The translations under genes and the position numbers were made by a program. The notes under the pieces are model-generated. The model made no database searches and was not told where the DNA came from. It saw only the letters and a list, made by a program, of their open reading frames with translations. Source: Blastocatellia bacterium (GTDB lineage Bacteria; Acidobacteriota; Blastocatellia; UBA7656). From it: a stretch of DNA of 6,618 bases. Below are positions 1 to 5,893 of this stretch, in pieces; position 1 is the stretch's first letter; every line of letters starts with the position of its first letter. The stretch spans positions 1-6,618 of the forward strand of contig JAKEHD010000003.1 of the NCBI GenBank assembly GCA_022615215.1, written 5' to 3'.

Positions 1-1
1 A

Positions 2-106
2 ATCGACGCGGGTCGCTTCGTGCCCGCCGATCCCGGCACTCTTCCCACCATCCCCAAGGGATCGAGGTGTATAGAGACAAGATATTGTATCGCTTATGAA
101 TTTTGA
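2..106 (+). CDS. Possible C-terminal tail of an upstream gene, cut by the window edge
   Basis: A frame open from base 2 ends at TGA 104-106. Its first 21 codons or so look coding: third positions are mostly G or C, and they read as a plausible Gly/Pro-rich segment (IDAGRFVPADPGTLPTIPKG). After about base 65 the codons become AT-rich and unlike the rest (AGG TGT ATA GAG ACA AGA). The native end may have been lost and the frame may now run into unrelated DNA. The two other forward frames stop at 72-74 and 97-99. I do not recognise a family in 34 residues. A gene on the minus strand cannot be excluded. Confidence 0.3.
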   Translation: MDAGRFVPADPGTLPTIPKGSRCIETRYCIAYEF

Positions 107-223
107 GAAGACTTCCAAATATGATTCTGCACTTGCGGAAAAACTTTCATTTTATCCCGCGCGCAGTATAGATGAGTCGGCTCCAATCTGATCGAAAAAG
201 CCGAACCGTACTCGATTGTGAAC

Positions 224-240
224 AGGAGAAGGACGCTATG
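224..240 (+). promoter_or_regulatory. Ribosome binding site that decides the start of the caspase-FGE gene
   Basis: AGGAG at 224-228 lies 9 bases before ATG 238-240. The longer in-frame start at ATG 172 has no such site and would place a charged 22-residue extension in front of the signal peptide, so 238 is preferred. A TATAGA at 167-172 could be a -10 box, but the matching -35 position (CTTTCA, 144-149) is poor, so I do not call a promoter. Confidence 0.75.
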
Positions 241-2202
241 AAAACCAGAGCTACGCCCGTTTCGCTCACAGCCTTGCTCGCTCTCTTTCTGATTCTTCCG
301 ATTTCGTTTCCATCCTCATCTCAGACGCAAGCGCGCAATCAGGGAAGAGAACTCAAGGTCGTCAACCGACTGCCCGACAGGTCGAAACGCTATGCGCTCG
401 TCGTCGGCGTAGACGAGTACCGCGACAAACAAATCAACCGACTCTACGGCGCTGCCAAAGATGCGCGGATGCTCTCAGAATCCCTCGTCCGGTATGCAGG
501 CTTTCCCGCGGATCAGGTCACGCTTCTCGCAACGGGAGAGCCTGAAGAGCGGGAGCCTACACGCGCAAACATACTTCAACGCCTGATAAACCTGAACGGA
601 ATCGTTCCAAAAGACGGGCTGCTGCTCGTGTCCTTTGCCGGGCACGGGATGCAACGCGGAGAGCGCGCCTTCCTCCTGCCTTCGGATGTGAGGATAGGGA
701 GCCTTTCGATACTGGAAAACACATCGGTCAGCGTATCACAGATGAAGAACCTGATCCGTCAGACGGGCGCGAAACAGGTGCTTGTGATACTCGACGCCTG
801 CCGCAACGATCCGGGCGGACGTGCAGACGGGATCAACCCGATGAGTTCGGCCTATCGGTTCGATTTCGACACGCGGAATCAGGAGGTCGAAGCGTTTGCG
901 ACGCTCTATGCAACGGAGGTGGGAGCGCGGGCTTATGAGTACACAGAAAAGGAGCAGGGATACTTCACGTGGTATCTGGTCGAGGGGTTGAAGGGGGAAG
1001 CGGCGAACGCCGAGGGAGAGGTGACGCTATCGGGGATAGTTCGATACCTTCAGGATAAAGTGCCCAAGCGAGTGCTACTGGATTTGGGGCAGGAGAAGAA
1101 GCAGCGTCCGTGGGCCTATATCGAAGGGTACAGGGCCGATGAGCTTGTCATTTCGATAACGATTCGAGTGCCTGTGGTGGTGAGTCCGCCGGGCGCAGAT
1201 GCGGCAACGGTTGAATTGTCGTTCTGGGACAGCATCAAAAGCAGTGCTGACATCGAGGATTTCCGCGAGTATTTGAAGCAATACCCGAACGGCAGATTCG
1301 CGGGGTTGGCGCGAAACAGGGTCCGTCAACTGGAAGCAACGGCAAAGCCGGTTTCGACTGCGACCGATCCGCCTGCGACGAATCCTGCGGGAGGGCAGCC
1401 GACCTCGCCGGGCGCAAACCGTCAGGAGCACGTCGAGGTGGAAACCTACACCGAGACGGCGGGCGGCGTAGGGATAGAGATGGTGCGAGTGCCTGCGGGA
1501 AGATTCACGATGGGATCGCCCGAAACGGAAGCAGACCGGCAAACTGATGAGGGACCGCGACACGAGGTTACGATTTCGCAATCGTTTTACATGGGCAAGT
1601 ATGAAGTGACACAGTTGCAATGGCGAGCGGTTGCGACGAAATTGCCGAAGGTGAAGATAGATTTGCCTTCCGACCCATCATCTTTCAAGGGCGGCGACCT
1701 GCCTGTGGAGCGAGTCAGTTGGGAAGAAGCGATAGAGTTTTGTGATCGACTGTCTCGTGCAACGGGGAAGAGGTATCGATTGCCAACAGAAGCAGAATGG
1801 GAATATGCGTGCCGGGCGGGGACGACTACTCCGTTCGCGTTTGGAGAGACGATCACGCCGGATTTGGTGAATTATGATGGAAATTATCCTTATGGTTCAG
1901 CGGCAAAGGGAGTCTACAGACAGAAGACAATAGCGGTAGGAAGCCTGGGAAGGGGGAACAGATTTGGGCTATACGACATGCATGGAAATGTGTGGGAGTG
2001 GTGCATAGACTGGTACTCGGAAAACTACTACTCGCAGAGTCCGAGCGCGGATCCGACGGGACCGTCTACGGGCTCGAACCGGGTGTCGCGTGGCGGCAGT
2101 TGGTTCGACAACGCGCGGTTCTGCCGGTCGGCGGACCGCGGCAGGTTCGCGCCCGGCAGCCACTACTACCTTGGCTTCCGCCTTGTGAGGACATTACGCT
2201 AG
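238..2202 (+). CDS. Exported caspase-like (peptidase C14) protein with C-terminal FGE-sulfatase/C-type-lectin-fold domain; candidate DGR target
   Basis: This 654-residue protein starts with a signal peptide: Lys/Arg near the N-terminus, then a hydrophobic stretch at about residues 8-27 (SLTALLALFLILPISF). The caspase-like domain spans about 45-310. It opens with RYALVVGVDEY, the catalytic His is H136 in SFAGHGM and the Cys is C188 in LDACRNDP, so the dyad looks intact. A short module at about 325-363 (FWDSIKSSADIEDFREYLK) is of the kind often found after bacterial caspase domains. A Pro/Thr/Gly-rich linker follows. The FGE-sulfatase domain runs from about 414 to the end: VPAGRFTMGS, YEVTQ, LPTEAEWEYACR, GLYDMHGNVWEWC, RVSRGGSW, GFRLV. 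It is probably not a real formylglycine-generating enzyme, because the first of the two active-site Cys positions is Asp (D624) and only C629 remains. A binding role is more likely. The stop is followed by a 255-base spacer, so the gene looks monocistronic. Caspase-like and FGE-type DGR targets are known from bacterial conflict and signalling systems. The substrate and partner are unknown. Confidence 0.9.
   Translation: MKTRATPVSLTALLALFLILPISFPSSSQTQARNQGRELKVVNRLPDRSKRYALVVGVDEYRDKQINRLYGAAKDARMLSESLVRYAGFPADQVTLLATGEPEEREPTRANILQRLINLNGIVPKDGLLLVSFAGHGMQRGERAFLLPSDVRIGSLSILENTSVSVSQMKNLIRQTGAKQVLVILDACRNDPGGRADGINPMSSAYRFDFDTRNQEVEAFATLYATEVGARAYEYTEKEQGYFTWYLVEGLKGEAANAEGEVTLSGIVRYLQDKVPKRVLLDLGQEKKQRPWAYIEGYRADELVISITIRVPVVVSPPGADAATVELSFWDSIKSSADIEDFREYLKQYPNGRFAGLARNRVRQLEATAKPVSTATDPPATNPAGGQPTSPGANRQEHVEVETYTETAGGVGIEMVRVPAGRFTMGSPETEADRQTDEGPRHEVTISQSFYMGKYEVTQLQWRAVATKLPKVKIDLPSDPSSFKGGDLPVERVSWEEAIEFCDRLSRATGKRYRLPTEAEWEYACRAGTTTPFAFGETITPDLVNYDGNYPYGSAAKGVYRQKTIAVGSLGRGNRFGLYDMHGNVWEWCIDWYSENYYSQSPSADPTGPSTGSNRVSRGGSWFDNARFCRSADRGRFAPGSHYYLGFRLVRTLR
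2071..2190 (+). other. Putative DGR variable region (VR) at the 3' end of the caspase-FGE gene
   Basis: This stretch encodes residues 612-651 of the FGE domain. The residues typically Asn in FGE-type DGR templates are F623, D624, N625, F628, D633, G635, F637, S641, H642, Y643 and Y644, encoded by TTC, GAC, AAC, TTC, GAC, GGC, TTC, AGC, CAC, TAC and TAC. Every one is NNC, as expected if AAC codons of a template repeat had their adenines randomised. The residues between them are the conserved framework (RGGSW, AR, CRSA, GFRLV). Third-position GC over 2041-2190 is 43 of 50 codons by hand count, against 18 of 40 over 1861-1980. The borders are approximate, and no template repeat is visible in the window. 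The high local GC3 makes an NNC pattern less surprising than it first looks. Confidence 0.5.
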
Positions 2203-2402
2203 GCGCTTTTACCCTTTTACGCTTTGTGGGGTATGATCTCAGGGTGGTGACATCGAGGGGCGGAGAGGATAGCATCGGCGAGGGACACGAAATGAAGCGG
2301 AGCGCGGGGCGAGGCGGACAAAATGATGCGAACGAAGTTGTTTCCATCGAGGTTGGCTTCAAAGGGTCGTGTTGCGATTCCTCTTTGATTTATAGAACTC
2401 GA

Positions 2403-2430
2403 TTGTGTACGCTTGCTTGTACGCTATTTC
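2403..2430 (+). promoter_or_regulatory. Candidate autoregulatory operator and weak promoter of the toxin-antitoxin pair
   Basis: TGTACGCT occurs twice, at 2406-2413 and 2418-2425, so the two TGTAC cores are 12 bases apart, about one helical turn. The E. coli YefM-YoeB operator uses TGTACA cores with the same kind of one-turn spacing, and the antitoxin just downstream belongs to the same Phd/YefM family. A poor promoter (TTGTGT 2403-2408, TATTTC 2425-2430, 16-base spacer) overlaps both motifs, so binding here would block RNA polymerase. The motif resemblance is seen in the sequence; the repressor role is inferred. Confidence 0.45.
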
Positions 2431-2445
2431 TTACAACGATCCTTT

Positions 2446-2460
2446 GAGGAGATTGATATG
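2446..2460 (+). promoter_or_regulatory. Ribosome binding site that decides the antitoxin start
   Basis: GAGGAG at 2446-2451 lies 6 bases before ATG 2458-2460. It fixes the start there rather than at an upstream in-frame start at 2413, which would lie inside the candidate operator. Confidence 0.8.
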
Positions 2461-2739
2461 CAGAGAGTCGTTTTGGATGAGGACGTAAAACCGATTTCTG
2501 AATTTCGCGCCAACGCCGCTTCGCTCGTCCGGCAGGTGCAACGCACGAGGCGTCCGCTCGTCATCACTCAGCAGGGCAGAAGCGCCGCTGTGCTGCTCGA
2601 TGTCTCCGAGTACGAAAAACTGCTTGCGAAGCTCGAACTTTTGCAGGACATTCACACCGCTGAAACTCAGATAAACGAAGGGCAGTCGGTCTCTCATGCT
2701 GCCGCGCGCAAAAAGACCCTGAGTCGACTCGGCAAATGA
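2458..2739 (+). CDS. Type II antitoxin, Phd/YefM family
   Basis: This 93-residue protein has the usual Phd/YefM length and layout. The N-terminal DNA-binding and dimerisation part runs from about 8 to 52: KPISEFRANAASLVRQV, then PLVITQQGRSAAVLLD at 33-48 and SEYEKL at 50-55. A variable, charged C-terminal tail (about 56-93) follows; in this family it wraps and neutralises the toxin. The protein should bind the toxin encoded next to it and, alone or in complex, repress its own operon through the site just upstream. Its TGA overlaps the ATG of the toxin gene (ATGA, 2736-2739), which couples the two translations and keeps the antitoxin made first. The family is clear; the exact partner is inferred from adjacency. 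Confidence 0.9.
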   Translation: MQRVVLDEDVKPISEFRANAASLVRQVQRTRRPLVITQQGRSAAVLLDVSEYEKLLAKLELLQDIHTAETQINEGQSVSHAAARKKTLSRLGK

Positions 2740-3029
2740 AAATCGTCTGGTCTCCGCTCGCGCTCGAAATGGTCGATGAAATAGCTGACCGTATAGCTGA
2801 AGAGAGTCTTGAGGCGGCAAAGGTCTGGCTGATCGATATTTTCGGCGCGGTCGACAGATTGCAGGAATTTCCCGAATCCGGCAGGGTCGTGCCCGAAGTG
2901 AAACATTCTAATATCCGCGAGATTATCTTCAAGAATTATCGTGTGATCTATCGCGTGGAGCGTAAACAGGTATCTATCCTGACAGTTCGACACAGCAGGC
3001 AGCGATTGCCTGTGAAAGAGATCAAATAG
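2736..3029 (+). CDS. Type II toxin, RelE/ParE superfamily
   Basis: This 97-residue protein has the typical length and fold signatures of the ParE branch: VWSPLALEMVDEIADRIAEE at 4-23, then LQEFPESGRVVPE at 42-54, REIIFKNYRVIYRVE at 61-75 and the last strand ILTVRHSRQ at 81-89. ParE members poison DNA gyrase, while RelE/YoeB members cut mRNA on the ribosome. The FPESGR and REI-NYRVIYRV motifs favour ParE-like, but target choice cannot be read safely from sequence. The start codon overlaps the antitoxin stop. No frameshift or truncation is seen, so the module is probably intact. A likely terminator follows 9 bases after the stop. Confidence 0.9.
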   Translation: MKIVWSPLALEMVDEIADRIAEESLEAAKVWLIDIFGAVDRLQEFPESGRVVPEVKHSNIREIIFKNYRVIYRVERKQVSILTVRHSRQRLPVKEIK

Positions 3030-3038
3030 AGAGGTCGT

Positions 3039-3070
3039 CGCGCCCCGCATTGGGTTCGGCGCGCTTCTTT
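3039..3070 (+). terminator. Probable intrinsic terminator after the toxin-antitoxin operon
   Basis: CGCGCC (3039-3044) can pair with GGCGCG (3058-3063) across a 13-base loop, and the stem is followed by CTTCTTT. The stem is GC-only and sits right after the toxin stop. The T-tract is short and interrupted, so termination may be only partial. Confidence 0.5.
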
Positions 3071-3098
3071 GCCATTGCTTCCGCCATCGTGTTAGAAT
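3069..3098 (+). promoter_or_regulatory. Sigma70-like promoter of dxr
   Basis: TTGCCA (3069-3074, 5 of 6 to TTGACA) and TAGAAT (3093-3098, 5 of 6 to TATAAT) are 18 bases apart. Transcription would begin near 3105, giving a leader of roughly 16 bases before ATG 3121. The ATG at 3097 overlaps the -10 box and would not be in this transcript, which supports 3121 as the dxr start. Confidence 0.55.
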
Positions 3099-3120
3099 GC
3101 GGCTCTCGATCGGGGGCGTC

Positions 3121-4308
3121 ATGAAAAATGTCAGCATAATCGGATCCACCGGCTCCATTGGTCAGAACACTCTCTCTGTAATCAATTCGCTCGAAGATCG
3201 ATTTTCAGTAAGCGCGCTCGCCGCAGGCCGCGACCTCGAAAGCCTGGCCCGTCAGGTCGTTCGCTTCCGCCCTCGATTAGTCTCGGTCGCTGAAGAAAGC
3301 GATGCGATGGAATTGAAAAAGAGATTGAAAGATGCAGGCGTCGGTCGAATGCCCGATATAGCGTTCGGCCAGGAGGGACTCGTCGCTGTCGCTTGTTGTG
3401 ATGGAGTCGACGTAGTTGTATCGGCTACGGTAGGAGCGGTGGGCTTTCTGCCTACTTTCGAGGCGCTCTCACTGGGCCGCCGCGTGTGCCTCGCCAACAA
3501 GGAGACGCTCGTTATGGCGGGCGAGCTTATGACTCGCGCGGCCGAGCGAAGCGGTGCCGAACTCCTGCCCGTAGACAGCGAGCATAATGCCCTCCATCAG
3601 TGCCTTCGCGGCGAGCGAATCTCCGAAGTGAAGCGATTGGTTCTGACGGCATCGGGCGGGCCGTTTCGCCGGACCCCGCTCGAAGATATGCGCAAAGTCT
3701 CGATCGAAGCGGCTCTCGCTCATCCGACCTGGCAGATGGGCGCGAAGATCACTATCGATTCTGCGACCCTCATGAACAAAGGGCTGGAAGTGATCGAGGC
3801 CCATTGGCTCTTCGGCTTCAGCGCGGACGAGATAGATGTGATAGTGCATCCGCAATCCATAGTTCATTCGATGGTCGAGATGGTCGATGGTTCCGTCATA
3901 GCTCAACTCGGCGTGACCGATATGCGCTTGATGATTCAGTATGCGCTGACTTATCCCGAAAGGCTACCGACGGAACTGCCCGCGCTGGATCTAGGCAAAC
4001 TCGCGCAGTTGGAATTTTTCGAGCCTGACCGCGAGCGGTTCCCCTGTCTGCGGCTGGCTTATGAAGCTATGCGCGAGGGCGGGACCATGCCTGCGGCGAT
4101 GAGCGCCGCAAACGAAATGGCTGTGGCCGCGTTCCTCGATCGTAAGATGGGATTCATGGAGATTCCCGAAGTCATCTCCGCCGTGATGGAGGCGCACGAA
4201 ACGGGACCGGTTTCCAGTATCGAAGCTGTGCTGGAGGCTGACCGATGGGCGCGCTCTCAGGCCGAATCCATAATCGCTCAGTCGACTTCTGCCATCGCGC
4301 TGAATTGA
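3121..4308 (+). CDS. dxr: 1-deoxy-D-xylulose 5-phosphate reductoisomerase
   Basis: Dxr is a cytoplasmic enzyme that converts 1-deoxy-D-xylulose 5-phosphate to 2-C-methyl-D-erythritol 4-phosphate with NADPH and a divalent metal. This is the committed step of the MEP isoprenoid pathway and the target of fosmidomycin. The product has 395 residues (E. coli 398). The NADPH-binding loop GSTGSIG is at 8-14 and ANKETLVMAG follows in the nucleotide-binding half. The metal ligands are D152 and E154 in VDSEHN and E223 in the NKGLE motif. Substrate-binding residues S178 (ASGGPF), H201 and W204 (HPTW loop), S214, N219 and K220 (IDSATLMNKG) are all present, so the enzyme should be active. The start at 3121 is chosen over ATG 3097 because the promoter -10 box covers the latter and because the NADPH motif normally begins within the first ten residues. 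rseP follows after 162 bases. Confidence 0.97.
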   Translation: MKNVSIIGSTGSIGQNTLSVINSLEDRFSVSALAAGRDLESLARQVVRFRPRLVSVAEESDAMELKKRLKDAGVGRMPDIAFGQEGLVAVACCDGVDVVVSATVGAVGFLPTFEALSLGRRVCLANKETLVMAGELMTRAAERSGAELLPVDSEHNALHQCLRGERISEVKRLVLTASGGPFRRTPLEDMRKVSIEAALAHPTWQMGAKITIDSATLMNKGLEVIEAHWLFGFSADEIDVIVHPQSIVHSMVEMVDGSVIAQLGVTDMRLMIQYALTYPERLPTELPALDLGKLAQLEFFEPDRERFPCLRLAYEAMREGGTMPAAMSAANEMAVAAFLDRKMGFMEIPEVISAVMEAHETGPVSSIEAVLEADRWARSQAESIIAQSTSAIALN

Positions 4309-4456
4309 AAACATCAGGTTCGATTTCTTACAATCTGTTTGCGCCCTGCCTGTGACTGCGCTCAAGTGTGGACACCACTTTCTCACTGCGATAAACTAAT
4401 TCTTGTGTTGCGGTTCGGATGCAAGGTCGTCTGCCGTAAGATTATAACGATTTATT

Positions 4457-4473
4457 GAGGAGATACAGTTTTG
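4457..4473 (+). promoter_or_regulatory. Ribosome binding site selecting a TTG start for rseP
   Basis: GAGGAG at 4457-4462 is 8 bases from TTG 4471-4473. The next in-frame ATG (4489) is 26 bases from it and would trim the first six residues ahead of TM1. The TTG is therefore the better start. A TATAAC at 4443-4448 could serve as a -10 box but has no good -35 partner. Confidence 0.7.
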
Positions 4474-5880
4474 GCAAGTTTTATATACATGGCTTTTGTG
4501 TTCGCGCTGGTTCTGGGCGGAATGATCGTCATTCATGAATTCGGCCATTTCATAGTTGCGAAATTTTTCGGCATCCGAGTCGATGTTTTCAGCGTCGGAT
4601 TCGGCAAACGGCTTTGGGGCGTGCGCAAGGGCGATACGGATTATCGCCTGAGCCTGGTTCCTCTCGGCGGTTACGTGAAGATGGCGGGCGAAAACCTCGA
4701 CGAACAGGTCACAGGCGCGCCTTATGAGTTCATGTCCAAACCCAAATGGCAACGCTTCTGTGTGGCGATAGCAGGCCCGGTTATGAATATCATCACCGCG
4801 CTCGTAATACCGGCCGCCCTTGCGATGATTCATCACGAGGTGGCTGCTTATGTCAACAAGCCCGCCCTGATCAATGCCGTCAGTCCGAATTCGCCTGCGG
4901 AAAAAGCGGGCATTCAGCCGGGCGATTTGATCGTCAACGTCAACGGAATAGAGAATCCCACCTGGCGCGACTTTGAAGATGTCGTCCTCGTAAATCCGAA
5001 TCAACAGGTTCCCTTGACCGTAAAGCGTGGAGAGGCGACCGAAAATCTGACCATGCAGGTAGGCACTTTGGAAATCGAACAGGAGAAGATAGGATATGCA
5101 GGGGTTCAGCCCGATACCGGACCCAATGCGAAGATAAAGGTCACGGGGGTAAACAAGGGCGAACCGGCTGCCGAAGCAGGTCTCCAACCGCGCGATCAAA
5201 TAGTTGCAGTAAACGGCAATCCCATAGAGCAGAGTTTCTTCGGCCGAGACATGATTATTCGAGTCATCCGCAGCAGCGAGGGCAAGCCCGTCACGCTGAC
5301 CGTCGTCCGAGGCGAAGAGAAAAAAGATATTACGGCAACGCCGCAAATGAACGGAGGCGAGCCGCGGCTGGGTTTCTTTCAGGAACTCGACGGAGTGGAG
5401 ATGATCGTCACGAGGCTCGGTTTCTTTCAGGCCGTCAGTTACTCGGTCGATTGGAATCTGCGAATACTGCGGCTGACGAAGACCGCGATCGCGCAGATAT
5501 TCGTCGGCAAGCGGTCTGCGCGCGACACGCTGACCGGTCCCGTAGGCATATTCAGGATCACGGGGCAGGCCGCCGAGCAAGGGGCCGGGTCGGTATTTCT
5601 ATTGATGGCTCTGCTCTCGCTCAACCTGGGGATATTCAACCTTCTTCCGATACCGGTCCTCGACGGCGGGCTTATCTTCATGTTGGGGCTTGAAGCGGTA
5701 CTTGGACTGTTCGGCCTGCCTCTGACTCTGCGCATCAAAGAGCGAATGATGCAGGTGGGATTCGTGATGCTGATACTGCTTATGGGGTTTGTGATTTTCA
5801 ACGACATCTCGAAACTCATTCCCAGCAGCAATTCGCCCCCTCAGCAGACCGAGCAGCCGGCTCCCGCCGCCGACAAATGA
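4471..5880 (+). CDS. rseP: Site-2 intramembrane zinc metalloprotease RseP (M50 family)
   Basis: RseP is an inner-membrane protease that cuts anti-sigma factors and similar single-pass proteins inside the membrane, after a first cut by a site-1 protease. The product has 469 residues, slightly longer than the usual 450 or so. TM1 (about 7-30) carries the zinc motif HEFGH (H22, E23, H26). VFSVGFGKRLWG follows, then a hydrophobic segment with GPVMN at 102-106. Two PDZ domains follow: one at about 132-205 (SPNSPAEKAGIQPGDLIVNV) and one at about 220-300 (GEPAAEAGLQPRDQIVAVNG). A third TM at about 374-397 ends in the second catalytic motif NLLPIPVLDGG (390-400), where D398 is the third zinc ligand. 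A last TM is at about 428-445. The tail is Pro/Gln/Ala-rich and hydrophilic. All catalytic residues are present. Its substrate here is unknown, as no sigma/anti-sigma pair is in the window. Confidence 0.96.
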   Translation: MASFIYMAFVFALVLGGMIVIHEFGHFIVAKFFGIRVDVFSVGFGKRLWGVRKGDTDYRLSLVPLGGYVKMAGENLDEQVTGAPYEFMSKPKWQRFCVAIAGPVMNIITALVIPAALAMIHHEVAAYVNKPALINAVSPNSPAEKAGIQPGDLIVNVNGIENPTWRDFEDVVLVNPNQQVPLTVKRGEATENLTMQVGTLEIEQEKIGYAGVQPDTGPNAKIKVTGVNKGEPAAEAGLQPRDQIVAVNGNPIEQSFFGRDMIIRVIRSSEGKPVTLTVVRGEEKKDITATPQMNGGEPRLGFFQELDGVEMIVTRLGFFQAVSYSVDWNLRILRLTKTAIAQIFVGKRSARDTLTGPVGIFRITGQAAEQGAGSVFLLMALLSLNLGIFNLLPIPVLDGGLIFMLGLEAVLGLFGLPLTLRIKERMMQVGFVMLILLMGFVIFNDISKLIPSSNSPPQQTEQPAPAADK

Positions 5881-5893
5881 CCCGGCCTGCGAC

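Noticed and set aside
172..237. ATG 172 as the start of the caspase-FGE gene
   Set aside because: It has no ribosome binding site and would bury the signal peptide; ATG 238 has AGGAG at good spacing.
2071..2190. Active formylglycine-generating enzyme
   Set aside because: Aligned by the SW-x7-C framework, one of the two active-site cysteines is replaced by Asp, so only the fold is supported.
1992..2447. 151-codon forward frame overlapping the end of the caspase-FGE gene
   Set aside because: It is out of frame with the clear GFRLV ending of the FGE domain and has no motif or ribosome binding site; its tail over 2292-2447 is also not protein-like.
4364..4380. AAGTG/CACTT hairpin after dxr as a terminator
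   Set aside because: The stem is only 5 base pairs and AT-containing, and it is followed by CTC-interrupted T's rather than a T-tract.
4396..5580. 394-codon open frame on the minus strand across rseP
   Set aside because: It is antisense to a gene with full M50 protease motifs, has no family features, and its Arg/His-rich composition is typical of a shadow frame.
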